Origin: Liopterus haemorrhoidalis
Taxonomy: Eukaryota; Arthropoda; Insecta; Coleoptera; Dytiscidae
DNA length: 64,000 nucleotides
Assembly (NCBI GenBank): GCA_963971575.1
Contig: OZ020624.1
Location: forward strand, 2,175,001-2,239,000
Reading direction: 5' to 3'
This document shows positions 10,331 to 23,200 of the stretch, in pieces. How positions within the stretch are numbered: position 1 is the stretch's first letter; every line of letters begins with the position of its first letter. Below the pieces are notes generated by a model. The model was not told the DNA's origin and did not search any database. It worked only from the letters and a program-made list of their open reading frames with translations. Position numbers and translations under genes: made by a program.

Positions 10331-11464
10331 CCCGCGTTTCTGAAATTGGTGACTCAAATTAACGCGTATCCCTCTAGCGGCAAAAAAGCGAACACTTCGA
10401 AAAAGGTTACTGTCATTGTTTACGTATAATTCACCATGTGTTTTATTGTTTCTGTCCATTCTCACTCCATTTTTACAGCGAATAAAGTGATAAATTTAAG
10501 AAAAAAAGATTAAATACTCCTTGTTGTGTGTATGGTAGTCAATCACAAGAAGAACATCTTCGAATATTAGATTGAAAGATTATCAGTGATTCTAAAATTT
10601 TGTTTCTATTGAAGGGAATTTATACTGTTGAGATGATTTTAAACAAGTTTTTAACGTTGAATTTTTCATTTTCCCTGTCTCACATGTGCAAGAAAATCGT
10701 TTAATGTTGTGTAAATTATTGTTAATATAATTAAAACCCCTTGTTATTTCATGGGAGTGTTCCATAACTGTGTTAGTTTGCAAATATTTGACAGTTTTCT
10801 TGTGTAGAATACATTACAAGTTCTCTTTCTATAAAATTTCTTGAGATATGTGTAGATATTAAGTATTCAAATAAATGTTTTAAGTTCAAAGTATAACATT
10901 TTATTTTCTCTGTGAGTATAAGCCGGCACCAACATACAATATATAACCTCTGAAAATATTCATTTACAATCAGCAAATTTTATCATAAAATGGATTCACA
11001 TATATTTATACACTTTTTTAATACTCGGTTATAATTTAAATATACTGTATACAGCAAGAAAACGTAAATTAGACCAAAAATTGATTATAAACCAATACTG
11101 TTTACATACGTTGACAGATGACTATCCTTTTTCGTGTCAAAAGTTCACAAGGCGATAGTGGCGCCGTTTCGGTAATTATAGTCGCGAATATGCCCACTTA
11201 GTAAAACAGGTTGCCGCCCCCTGGTCTGGCTAAATATGCTAAATATGACCAGGGATTCCCAACGGGATCCAGGTGGACCCCTTGGGGGTCTATGGAAGTT
11301 TAAAAAGGGTCTATAGTATTCTAGGGATCTATTATTAGTCCACTTTAAATCGAAATGATTTTCGATACTTAACATTTCGAACATTTTCATTTTTTCGAAC
11401 ATTTGATGCAACTTTCTGTTGTTGAAAACAATATGATTAATGTTGATGACATTCAAATCTACAT
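10331..11464. other. Non-coding; start of another hAT remnant
   Basis: No supported gene. CCAGGGATTCCCAACGGG at about 11243 looks like a hAT left end, and 11465-11650 carries matching coding remains. Confidence 0.35.
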
Positions 11465-11655
11465 CGGACCACTTGAAACAAATTAAAAGAAGATATCAAT
11501 GCCCGTTATAAAGATTTGGAAAGTTTAAATATCCCGTCTTGGATTATAAATCCATTTGAAAGCGACACAAGCAATATTGATTTTTCGCTACAAAAAGAAT
11601 TGACTGGATTGTCCTTACAACTTCAACTTAATACATGGCGCTACATATTTATGCA
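11465..11655 (+). pseudogene. hAT transposase fragment
   Basis: The reading ARYKDLESLNIPSWIINPFE followed by SLQKELTGL matches the segment of ZBED5/SCAND3-type hAT transposases that reads L(N)IPxWVxNPF and LQEELIEL. It is cut off by the family E element beginning near 11664. Confidence 0.6.
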
Positions 11656-11663
11656 TTATAATA

Positions 11664-12811
11664 AAAAAATCAGCTGTTGCCACCACAGGACCGACCGCCA
11701 TCACAAAGTACTTGTAGAAAATACATTCTAGCAGCAGAGTAGAAATAATTTGGTCTAATATTTTCTAACAGAGATATTATTTATGATGACCATGGAAACG
11801 TTACACATAAGTATGAAAAAATAAATACTTTTTCAATTTTTTTTTTTTCGTTTTATCAAAAAATGTCTCAAATAAAAGTTATTAGCTATTGCTTTTATAG
11901 CAACTTTTGTTCAATAATTTTTTTCGAAATATTTTTCTGTTGTGAAATATAAATAACAAATTCTAATTAAATTTTAAAATATTTCTTACCTTTTTACAAC
12001 TTTTCAGCACAAATTTTCAATTTAATTTCCTTAAAAAATATCAAATGTCATCATTAGACAAAAATAGGTAGCCATCTTGGGGTACTTAGCGTCAGTTGAC
12101 GACACATCGCTAGGGCCAATCAAAAGGCCTAATTAAAAAGTCCTTGATCAAATTTTATCTGCATAAATTACAATTAAAACATACGTTTTTCCAGTAAATT
12201 ACATTGTAATCCTAATGACGTATATTTATATTTTGATTTGATTCAGAAATGTATGGCAAGTGCTGCTAACCCGGGAATACACCTAAACTAAACCAAATAT
12301 CTGAACTAATTACTGAATTAGACCAAATAATTAGAGCGGATTAATGGAAACTAGTTCAAATGACTGTAGCTCGCTTATTTATGAACGGATTTTGAAAATA
12401 CTTACAGTTTTAGGATTAGGAGTGCATGAGGCTTTTGACTGTATAGTCAAAAACATCAAATTCGCAAGTTGGTAAAAAAATTTGCTCCAGTTTTGACCGA
12501 AAGTAGAGCACGGCCATAACTCGCTTACTTATGGACCGATTTCGACGGGATTTGACACAGAATATTAGAATTAGTGTCTCCTGGTATGTAGGTGTTCAAA
12601 ATTCATGTATCTGTACAAAAAAGGCCTAAATGGGGGTCCAATTTTTTTAAAATTACAATATTTTTCATGTTTGTGGGCCAATTTTGATAAAATTTTATAC
12701 ATGGAGATAGAATTAGTTTCTGCTCCTTATATGAGAGACAAAGTTTATATATCTATACAAAAAAAAAAAGTAACGGGGGCCCTATTTCAAAAAATTAAAT
12801 AAATGTTATAT
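11664..12811 (+). mobile_element. Family E element, left part only
   Basis: Near-identical to 1337-2480 of the full-length copy, from the inverted end (CAGCTGTTGCCACCACAGG) through the body, then truncated before the microsatellite. Similarity is high enough to suggest recent spread. Confidence 0.8.
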
Positions 12812-13709
12812 TTCTTTCCATTGAGTCCGCTGCTGGTATTGGGATAGCTTATTCATTGGGGCATTGATAAAATGGGTATTTATAATTAGGAGAAATAAAA
12901 TATTTGGTATAAATTGGTGTTATAAATTATGGTAATAAATTTGACCAGGAGTAATAAAAATAGTCTAGGTATAACTTTTAAATACCTGTGGAATATTCCA
13001 ATGTTCCCAGAACTGAATATTTTTCCCCAACTATCAAAACACATATTTCACACAAAACAATGCGTCATTCTACAATCAAGTGAAAAGAAAAAATTAAAAA
13101 TAGTTTTTCAGTAAGAAGTGTAATACGCATTTGTTTGAAAAGTGTTTTATTAAAAGTTGTCGGTTGAATAATAATTAATAGAACTGAATTATTCAGAAAA
13201 GCAACACGGAAGTGGCCGAAGTGTCAGGTACTAACTATAAAAATGATATATTTGTTTACAGATTTAAGTAGTACAAATTAAATCTTAGAATTTTTTATTT
13301 TGATTTATTAATTATGCCCAATGCTACGCCAATCTTTATGAGCGCCTTCGTTAAAATGGAGAAATAATTTATTTTATTTTTTTTTTAAATAAAATTTATT
13401 TAGGGGTTCTTCAGCTACCATGGCTATTAGCACCCATCCAGCTTAATTACTTGATATATACATAATCTAAATACATTTTGGGTCACTGGCGTATTCGGGG
13501 GGGGGGGCATGTGCTCCCCCTTAAAGGCCAGTGAAATGAAAATTTTAAAATTTATAATAATCGTACTGTAAATTCACGATTTCCCGAATCGAAATCACGA
13601 GTAATGTAGGAGCTCAACCCGAAACCTGAATTGGATAATCCAAAAAAAAATTTTAGGCATCCCAATTAGAACAAAAAATGAAAAATAATTATATCAAACC
13701 ATAAAAAAG
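12812..13709. other. AT-rich intergenic stretch
   Basis: A small block at 13485-13535 has CACTGGCG at one side and GCCAGTG at the other around a G-run, likely a MITE remnant. Nothing else recognised. Confidence 0.3.
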
Positions 13710-14565
13710 TACGAGGGATGTTTCCTAAATTCTGGGAATTGTGCTATAATTAAATTACGCTCAACTTATAGGCAATGTTATTGGTGCCAGACAAGTCTTG
13801 ACATGTTTATGCAACTACCTAGTGCAATATTGTTCAGTCTGATTTAGGTGTTCGACTGATATAACACGTTTTCATAGCACTGTTTTTATAACCATGGAAG
13901 CCGCAGCAAAATCTCAAAGAGCAATTATTTTCTTTTTGTGGAAAGAAGGTGTGAAAACATCAGAAATTATTCAGCGTCGGCAAGGAGTATTTGGTGAGTG
14001 TGCAGAATCGAAAAGTACTGTTTATCGGTGGATCGATCGTTTTAAAACCGGTAGAACATCACTAGAAGACGATCCACGCAGTGGGCGCCCAAGCATGTCG
14101 GTAAATGAAAGAAACATTACTGCCGTCGAAGACCTACTGAAAGAGGACAGGCGAATGACTATTCGTCAAATTAGTGTGCGCCTAGGGATAGGTACACGAC
14201 AAGTTCATGACATCTTGCATGATTGTTTGGGCGTTAGCAAGGTTTCGCCGCGCTGGGTGCCAAGACTGTTGGGACCAGAACAGAAACTCAATAGGTCTGA
14301 TATTTGTCGTCAACTTCAAGAGCTGTTAGCCTGTTACGGTGATGAATTTTGGCAACAATAACCACTGACGAAACGTCAGTGGGGTGTTCGATTTGAAAGT
14401 TTAACTGACGTAAAACGTGCCATATAAAAATTAGTTTATCGTTGCGATAAATGTATTCAGTTAAATGGAGATTATGTTGAAAAACGACATTGTAATATTG
14501 ACGAAAATTAACAAAATAATAAAAATTATAGCTAAATTCCCAGAACTTTGGAAACATCCCTCGTA
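13710..14565 (+). mobile_element. Mariner-like element with internal deletion
   Basis: Ends are inverted repeats of about 30 bp (TACGAGGGATGTTTCC left; GGAAACATCCCTCGTA right, 14550-14565). The 855-bp element keeps the transposase N-terminus and the last codons (CDKCIQLNGDYVEK) but lacks the catalytic centre, so it cannot move by itself. Confidence 0.85.
13894..14361 (+). pseudogene. Truncated mariner-like transposase (DNA-binding half)
   Basis: An intact 155-codon frame starts at MEAAAKSQRA. Residues 10-60 form the first helix-turn-helix (SKSTVYRWIDRFKTG), followed by the GRP linker (DDPRSGRPS) and a second helix-turn-helix (MTIRQISVRLGIGTRQVHDI). It ends YGDEFWQQ where a catalytic domain of about 190 residues should begin. 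The full protein would be about 345 residues. The remaining product could still bind the ends of its family and act as a repressor, but that is inference; no host role is evident. Confidence 0.7.
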
Positions 14566-14566
14566 T

Positions 14567-15070
14567 ATAAGGGAGGTATTGTGATCATACCGATTTTGAC
14601 ATTTCGAGATTTCGATGGATCTCCACGAATTGAGGTCCCTACATAAAGTTTTGACTATTTTTACCATGATGTCTGTCGGTCTATCTGTGCGTCCGTCTGT
14701 CTGTCCGTCTGTCTGTGTACACGTGCAGAGCAAATTCGGCTGAAAGGATTTTTATGAAACTTCATATTTAAGCTACTTGCAAATATTTCCAAACAGAACT
14801 TGTCCCTTTCTGTCTGTTTGTCTTCCGTCCGTCTGTCTGTCTGTGTACATGTGCAGAGCAAATTCGGCTAAAAGAATTTTTATGAAACTTCTTATTTAAG
14901 CTTCTGCCATCAATGGTATGAGTTCATCAACTTTTGGTAAAAATCGGTTGACTAAAAATGGGAGTTTTTAAGATTTTTGCGAATATTTAGCAACAGAAAA
15001 ATATTTCGAAAAAATTATTTAACAAAATTTGCTATAAATGCAATAACTAATAACTTTTATCTTTTATCAA
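14567..15070 (-). mobile_element. Family E fragment, reverse, with duplicated microsatellite core
   Basis: It abuts the mariner-like element. It contains the family E tail, then two copies of the block GTACACGTGCAGAGC followed by AAATTCGGCTRAAAG (about 14717-14760 and 14845-14890), each next to a GTCT/GTCC microsatellite. Confidence 0.75.
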
Positions 15071-15914
15071 TAATTTCCTTTCTAGACCCCGGGCTTGTGC
15101 CCCTATTACCTCTGTCTAGTTACGGCACTGGCCTTACCTACAAGACCCCAAAAAATATTACTTGAAAAAAATATCATTTTAACTTCAAGTTAACAAAGAT
15201 GGTGTTGTAATTGTCGTTTGATCTTTATTCAGATTGTTTATAACACTTGTATAGTATTTTTTGCATAAATTTGCATTTAATATAAACATAATAATTGTTT
15301 AATAGTTGGTAGTTACGGTGATTGATGTCACTATTATATGATTACTAGTTCTTTAAACCCGAATATTAGCTGCAAAATACTCCAACAGCCGATACTGAAT
15401 GAAGACGATATGTTCGCGGTTTAAATCCGTAATTTTGCGTGCACAGCTTCCAGGCAGCTGTAGCTCTGGGTAATGCTATGTTCTCCAACAAGGTTATATT
15501 CAAATACAATTATAAATACTGATTACATCATAGACATACGACGTATTGTTGTCACAAAAATTCTTATATAGGGAAATAAATTTAAGATCCCAGCGCTACG
15601 GTGATCAATTTTTAACTAGGCTATTTTTTTGGAATTAAATATGCTATTTAAATATTTCTGAACACCTATTGAAAACTGACACGCTCGGATACATAGGGTA
15701 TATATGTTGATCCTAAATTAACCGGAGCCCTAAGTGCTCCGCGTGCACTTCTTAGGGGCTCCGCATTCGTTCCAGGAAATAAAATAAATAAAAATTGAAT
15801 AAAACCAAAAGAATTACAAATAAAAAACAGATCAAAATAAGAAAACCAGAAATTTAATTCTGAACGAAAATTTGCAATGTTGTATGTATGTCCAAGTGAT
15901 TTCTGACTCTAGCC
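15071..15914. other. Intergenic stretch
   Basis: No gene supported. A GC-richer block at 15085-15130 (CCCCGGGCTTGTGCCCC) looks like a transposon end remnant. Confidence 0.3.
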
Positions 15915-16071
15915 CAGAGGCGAATTAAGCGGTGGGCAAACTGGGCGACCGCCCGGGGCCCACGAAACCGGGGTTACCGAAGTCTATATACAAATATTTC
16001 CATTTTATTTAAAATAATAGAGGGCTCATTTTAATTTTACCTCCCAGGGCCCCCAAATTAATTCGCCACTG
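15915..16071. mobile_element. Short MITE, hAT-like ends
   Basis: CAGAGGCGAATTAAGC and AATTAATTCGCCACTG form inverted ends about 157 bp apart. The 8 bases outside do not match each other, so the superfamily is tentative. Confidence 0.55.
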
Positions 16072-16702
16072 ATCTATGACGAATAATCGTTTATCCAGTA
16101 TGAGTATATTAAGAATTAAAAAAAAAACTAATAATAGAGTAGATTTTATAGAAAAAGTCAATAATTCCAATTTTTCAATAATCGCAGACCTTCAATTTCT
16201 ATTTAAATAGTGTTAGCGATTATGAAAGTTTATTTAATAAATTACTAGGTATTTTCAAAAATATGCCTTCATATTTTGCCCCTCCTTGAACGTTATTCTG
16301 CGAGCGCCCATGAGAACAATATATATTGATGTGATTCTAAATGATTTGAGACAAATTTTATACATTGCCCAGGACGCAATAAACATGAACTACGCCACTG
16401 TTTAAAAAAATCAAAAATTTTAATTGAATTAGTGTTTCAATAGCTTTTTGAAGATATTCGGTTACGTTACATATTATAATTTATTATATAATACATAATT
16501 TTTTAAATATTTAAAGAATTTCAGTATTTTAGGCGGCTGTACAAATTTAAACAGCCGATCACAGCGCTAACTTGTATCGGAATTTAATAAAAATATTTAG
16601 CAAATCATATTTTTCGTATTTTTTTGTATGTCCAAGTGATTACTGACTCTGAAATTGATTCTAAAAAGGCTCCGCTAGTCAAAAAGGTTGGGAACCACTG
16701 AT

Positions 16703-17105
16703 TTAGAGGATCAAAGAACAGTTAATGCTGAATGGTATACAACAATTTGTTTGCCAGAAATCATCGACAAAATCAGAAAAAACAACCAAGAACGTCGCAT
16801 GTCTCATTGCCCGTATTCACCTGATTTATCCCCTAACGACTTTTATTTGTTCCCCAATGTCAAACAAAAAATGCGTGGACAGCGATTTTCATCACCTCAA
16901 GAAGCTGTTGACGCCTTCGAAAACCATGTTTTTAAGATACCAACTTCAGAGTGGAAAAAATGTTTCGAGAATTGGTTTGAACGCATGCAAAAGTGTATAA
17001 ATCTTAAAGGCGAATATTTTGAAAAGCAATAAAACAGTTTGTTCCAAAAAAAATTGTCTTTCTTAGCTTTTGTAAAAACTTAAAAGGTAATCCTCCTACA
17101 TAAGT
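16703..17105 (+). pseudogene. mariner fragment, 3' half
   Basis: Reads mariner transposase from the PLEDRRTVNAEW region onward: AEWYTTICLPEIIDKIRKN, YSPDLSPNDFYLFPNVKQKM, GQRFSSPQEAVDAF, to LKGEYFEKQ, followed by the right inverted repeat. A deletion removes the HHDN catalytic motif. Its left edge is the right end of a hAT element (AAAGGTTGGGAACCACTG), which cut it. Confidence 0.8.
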
Positions 17106-17477
17106 GTGCAAAACGTACCGTATTTTGGCATATACGTTCTGGAAAAGAAGTACTGATTTTTATGTTTCTAGAGAGAATTTTAATGCAGTGTAAATATTTG
17201 ATTCTGTATTACAAGGACTCGCACTTGACAGAAGGTCAATATAAAGTGCAGCTCTATTTGATTTAAATACTCTGTAATTTATTCCGAGAGGCTTACCAAT
17301 GTATATGAAGACCACTTATTACAGATAAATAGATTAAATTATATGTTTACAAAACGATCATCGCAGATACTTCATTCTACTTGCGTAGTAGTTTCACTTT
17401 CACGTAATGTATTGATATGTTAATTGTCGGAATTATTAATGAAGATTTTTCAATTTATAACGAATTGCACACTAGAG

Positions 17478-17822
17478 CAGCGTTTCCCAACCTATTTTCA
17501 TGGCGGACCGGCAAGCGACCTAGAAACAATTCGCGGACCAAGTTTAGAAAGTAATGTGTATCGCAAAAGTTTTATATTTTTTATTGCACTGATTACAAAC
17601 AAACAAAACAAAAAAATTAAATAAAAAATCAAATATAATTTGTGAAACTACTTAAGCAATTAAAAGTTAAGTACAGATTTTTGATATATGTACCGTTTAT
17701 TGTGGAAAGTAATTATTGTTGTATTTTATAAATTGACATAATTTTTTGTTTTAGAAACTTACATAAAAATAATTTTGCGGACCGGCAAAAAAATCTCGCG
17801 GACCGGTGGTTGGGAAACACGG
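17478..17822. mobile_element. hAT MITE
   Basis: CAGCGTTTCCCAACC and GGTTGGGAAACACGG are inverted ends; the flanks CACTAGAG and CACTAGAA agree in 7 of 8 positions. The subterminal GCGGACCGG repeats on both sides are typical. Non-coding. Confidence 0.8.
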
Positions 17823-18049
17823 CACTAGAACACAGGACCGAGTTAAGACCTTATGGTGCCCAAAGTAATTGTGAATCCTGCCCAACTTAGGGGCGTAGTT
17901 GATTTAGGAAATATATATAAATATATAAATATAAAATAAAATAAAATAAATTAATAATATATAAATTTATTATTATTATTATTATATAGGTATAACCCCG
18001 AGATAGGGATTTTTATCACAAAGGCCACTTTTCATTTCGGAGGTGTGAG

Positions 18050-18536
18050 AGGATCGGAGAACAGTTAATGCTGAATGGTATACAACAATTTGTTTGCCAG
18101 AAGTCATCGTCAAAATCAAGAAAAACAACTAAAATCGTCGCATATTTCTTCATCATGATAATGCAAGCTCCCACACAGCACGTCGAACAATTGATTATTT
18201 GACGGAGAAAAACATCGAATTAATGTGTCATTGCCCATATTCACCTGGTTTATCCCCTAACGACTTTTTTTGTTCCCCAATGTCAAACAAAAAATGCGTG
18301 GACAGCGATGTTCATCACCTCAAGAAGATTTTGAAACCTTCGAAACCCATGTTTTTGAAATACTAACTTAGAACCAACGGAGTGGAAAAAATGTTTCGAG
18401 AATTGGTTTCAACGCATACAAAAGTATATAAATCTTAAAGGCGAATATTTTGAAAAGCAGTAGAACAGTTTGTTCAAAAAAAATTTTTTTTTCTTTCTTA
18501 GATTTTGTAAAAACTTAAAAGGTAACCCTCGTAGTC
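18050..18536 (+). pseudogene. mariner fragment, 3' half
   Basis: Starts at GAGGATCGGAGAACAGTTAA and matches the transposase C-terminal half of the other copies, including codons for HDNASSHTARRT, then the right inverted repeat ending GGTAACCCTCGTA. Frameshifts are frequent. Confidence 0.8.
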
Positions 18537-18623
18537 CTAGGCAGGCTAAAAATAGTTGATTCGTGTTACATAAAATCGAATTCGTGCTTATGTGTGAAAA
18601 TCTCGAAAAGGCAAATTTACAAT

Positions 18624-18801
18624 AGGCTATTCCAAACGTTTAAATGAAACTAACTGGAATTTTCATTTTTATAAGTTGCCATGAGCTCTCCTTTTAAGGT
18701 TTGACTTGGGCTTTTGCTAAACAAAATTATCAAAAGCCAGACTTAATCGGTAATAGTTACTAAAATTCAGAATCTAGTTCCGTTTAAACCAAAGAAACAG
18801 G
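18624..18801. mobile_element. Short family C-like MITE
   Basis: GGCTATTCCAAACG at the left and a diverged inverted copy ending AACAGGCTATA at the right enclose 178 bp resembling 45271-45450 (GGAATTTTCATTTTTRTAAG is shared). Confidence 0.6.
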
Positions 18802-18846
18802 CTATATGTTTACAATACTTCTTTCTCTGTGTCTGACGGCTGTTAA

Positions 18847-19916
18847 AAAAAATTGATGTGAAGTGTGAATTTTCACACATTGCAGGGTTTCGCAGGTATA
18901 TAATAAGTGAAGGCTGAGTGTGTAGGACAAATTTTGCTTTGTAGTAACCACGGCAAAATGAACGATCTTTTTAAAATAATTTATCGTATGTTAATCTCAG
19001 AGCTTTAAAAACAAATTTTATGTTAAAATATTTTTTTGTTAATTTTAATTCGAATACCTAATATCATTATTTAGGTTTCTAAATAAGTGCAGTTTTTTTT
19101 TTTTTATATAACAAGGTTCATTAAGATTTTGAAAATTGGCCTATGGCTTTCATTGGTTGTCTTAAATCATACGCTCCGCACCTCTGGCTTCGTATAAATG
19201 ACACAGAATGAAAATATAATTGGAAATTGGTTATTAAATTTACACTCTTGAAAATTAAATTCAAAATGTGCTAAAATATAACTAGAATTTTAACAAATTA
19301 ATTTAAACATAATAAATATGAAAAAAAAAAAACAAAAAATAAAATTGACTCCACAAGCCAGGAACGAACCTGTGTAGTGAATAACGATCCTGTGTGGTTG
19401 TCGAGCAACTGAGCCACTAGACCACCAAACGCTTATCAACTTAGTGTGTTATAAGAGTATAACATGTATGCATCGTCAACCAAAAAACACAAAAATTGCG
19501 TTATTTTCCGAAATCATAATCTGATCAAAAATTCCTGTTGTACTATTCCGGTTCACACCATTATACATTACTTAGTTTTTACACATTTACACATTTTTAG
19601 TTTAAACCATCTGGGCTACAGGGTGTGGGACAAAAATTTTTTTGCACAATTTTGGCAAAAATCGCGTCAAAATAATTTATTTTGCAAAAATAAAATTTTG
19701 ATCGTTAATCCACGTACTAAGGGCTTTCATTTGATACCCTACTCAGAATTTTAAAAAAATATTTTTTTTTTCGATGAGCACATATTTGTTTATATTTTTA
19801 GAGTGATATATTTTTTAGATGTTTTAGTATTTTTCCTATGTGCGGGTCAAAGAGTTGTATAAGCATGCCAAATTTCAACTCTCTAGGTTTCGCCGTTTGG
19901 CTACAATTTTTACCGA

Positions 19917-19966
<50 letters not shown>

Positions 19967-20018
19967 GACAAAATGACGCTATAAGGGTTTTTTGGTCATA
20001 CCTACAAAACCCTAAAAA
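18847..20018 (-). mobile_element. Family B element, copy B3
   Basis: The hairpin end (GTGTGAATTTTCACAC) lies at about 18860 and the AACCCTAAAAA end at 20018. It has the extra 240-bp module, the paired TTTTAACAAATT-type segment beside the cassette, and a long CAGA microsatellite (19917-19972). It lies about 270 bp before the scramblase start codon. Confidence 0.85.
19347..19433 (-). other. tRNA-like cassette, type 2, inside B3
   Basis: On the minus strand: A-box-like TGGTCTAGTGGCTCAG and B-box-like CAGGTTCGTTCCTGGC, where CAGG/CCTG would form a T stem. The interval between boxes is long, as in tRNAs with a long variable arm. The acceptor ends do not pair. Confidence 0.65.
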
Positions 20019-20285
20019 GCACTTGAACTGGCATTATTTTTCAGATGTTTTACACCAATCTACAACCTAGTTAACATGTGTGCAAAGCAGACTGCATAAA
20101 TATCAGGAGCAAATATTTATCAACAATGTTATCAGGATTTATCAACGATAACAAAATATTTATTATCGTCTTGATAACCAGTGATAATCAGATACATCCT
20201 TTGTTCATTGCACTGGCTGACATACAAAATTTGCATCATAACTAAAGTGAACAAATTAGTGACCGAAATCAAAAAGAAAAATAAT

Positions 20286-23200
20286 ATGAGTGAAAATAAC
20301 AACAGGGAAGCTATTTTACAACTGCAAGCTGGAGATCTCACAAATACAGAAGGTAAAATATTATATTATATGTGAAATAAACAGATGATTTATCTACGTA
20401 TTATCTTTGGAATGATCAGTTCGATATTTATGTAAATAAAAATGACGGCTTTATCAGATTGATTTTTATTATTTGTTTTCATTCTTCGTTTTTACACGTT
20501 TCAGTAATTATAAGACGATATATACCAACAAATTTATTTATGTTTGTCTGTCTGCCTGTCCGAGATTTGCACAAAAACAGCTGGACATATTTTCAAAATA
20601 AGTAATATGGCAAGGAAATAAACAGGTAGGGATTTGGGGAATTAGAATCGCCCCATGATGCCCAATTTGTGTTTTTTTTTTTTTCTTATTCGCTTTCTTC
20701 AATTACTAATTACTACTATCTTTTTTGGTCAATTCGGCCTACTGTTTTTTTTTTTTTTTTTACTAATTATGGTATTTACAAAACGAAATGGGTTTGTGGC
20801 AGTAATTCTAAGACGTGTTGCTGTAAAAAGAATATAAGAGGTATTAAGGGAATTTTAAATTTAAATTGAATAGTTCAACTGAAGTTTCTTAAAAACCATT
20901 AAGGATCCCAGCAAACATTTTTATACGGGCCAGTACTGGTAAAGCACATGCTCCCCGGCATTGAAAGTAATGGGCCAGTACCCCGGTGTCCCCGTGTCCG
21001 TTACTGGCCCATTGATGTATCAGTTGCTGGCCCAGCAACGGTAAAGTGCAAAATAATCGCATTAGTTGCAAGATTTATTTCTGATGGTTTTAAGTAAAAA
21101 GTATGAGTGCTTATAAAATGCTGGTAAAGTACTTCGTATAGGCGGAATGCGAAATACAAATGTGAAGTACATTATTAATAATGGCGTTGCACTTACTTTT
21201 GGTGCCAGTAATTTACCAGCATAAAAGCAGTTTACCAGCATTCGGCCGTTAGTTGAATGTTTGCTGGGATATTTTCCAAATTTATAATCCTATTGTTTCT
21301 AAATTTTAAGGGTTGTTATACTTGTTTGTTAGTTAATTTTCAACGTTCATAACGTGCATACATCAATAACATTGCTCTTTGCCGACCATTTGATTTTAAA
21401 GAAATTTCTAATTTCTGTAGTGAATATAGTGAATCTGTGCAAGGTGATTTGGAGTGCGAAAATGTGGACGTTGACGTGGAATGCGAAAATGTGGACGTGG
21501 CTACTAAAGGAAAATGTCATTTGTCAGAAGATTGCAAAGTTCTGATACTGAACGTTTATAAAAAGTTAGTTTCGGAAGGTAATGACAAACCTATGCTTAG
21601 AACTACGGAATTAACTAGTGTTCCGTACAATTCAACGTATCATTGTTCGTGGCAAAAATCAGCAGCGAAAACGACCCGATTTACAAGCTTTCTAAAAAAT
21701 AGATAGTTTTATGTCTAAAATAATAATAAATAAAATATACGACTTTTATTCGAAAAATATAAAAATATAGACTATAAAGATAAATAATATTTTAAATATT
21801 GCTGTTACTTATCGACGTATGTTTCAAACGCCAGCAAGCGTTCTACGTGCCCGGGTATAACTGAATGTAAAGCAATATTTATTCTCGCTGGTCGGCGCAA
21901 GTTAACAAGCGTTTATAGGCGCCAGTAACAATCTTTCTACGTGTTCGTACCTAGGATAATTAAGTAAAGGATGCGCTATTCGTGTGTAAAATGTGTGGAA
22001 ACCCTTACTGAGTGAGAAAGATATATATCGCGGTACTGCGTACACACGTAAGACTCTATTACTGTGCTAAATTGTTTGATATACACAAGGTGTCGAAAAG
22101 AAAAATGTTCAACCTACTTGTGATATTTCAAAACGAATAAACATGTGTATCTATTTGTGTTACATATTTTATTTCCATACTTTCCATTTAATCAATTATC
22201 ACAACCAAATAAAAATTATAAAACCATCCCTTATAGGTAAAGATTAGAATATTTCTATGTAATGTAAAAAAATATATATCAAAATTAACCCCTCTGCACC
22301 CCCTCCCCCATATATTTCATTTTGTACATCCGTCTTTCAATCCTTCATTAATCGAACGATAAAAATTAAATTAATTTCTGGTTTGTGGGGGGACTTAAAA
22401 GATGTGGCCCTTCAACGTCTTATCGGAATATTTGAAAAGGACCCATAACTAGCCACCTCTGGTATTTTGAATCATTAAATTTAATAGAGATTCTTGCAAT
22501 CGGGCCATAGTCATGTAATTTTCGCAACAAGATGTTTGGGTAGTATTATTTGGCACTAATATTTTTCAAGCTTATTTTAGTTTAATGTAACTACCACTTT
22601 ATCCTTTAACTGACTATTAAATTCATAATACTGCCTCCTTTATTGGCAGCCTTTAATTTTTAAAATATCATTAAAGATTGTTTTAATGACAAATAATATT
22701 ATTTTAAAATGATTAGATAAATTTTAAATACACATTTATACAGTTTTAGGTCCATTTGACACGATACGCAGAAAATTAACGCCGTGTTATACAAATTTCT
22801 CAAATATGTTATAAAATTTGCTGTGAAATTACGAGATTTTAGAATAATTTCTAAGAAATTCCATAATTATTTTCATTTAAAAATACGCTTGTTTCAAATT
22901 CAAATGTAGCACATGCCCATTACGTAGTTGCAGTGTGCACAGTACAGATATATATTGCCTTCTTTCTCAACAGGGGTTTCCACACAATCGTCAATGTTGT
23001 TAGTATACGAATAGCGCATCCTTTACTTAATCATCCTAGGTTCGTACTCTCAGCTTCAAGGTCGTTAGTTTTTCTACTGCAATGCAAGATCCGTATCCGT
23101 ATCCACGGATGAGGACGCACATAATCCGTATCCGTATCCGCGAATCTGGCATTTATGTGATCCGGCACATCACTAATATAGACACATGAGTGACTGCATG

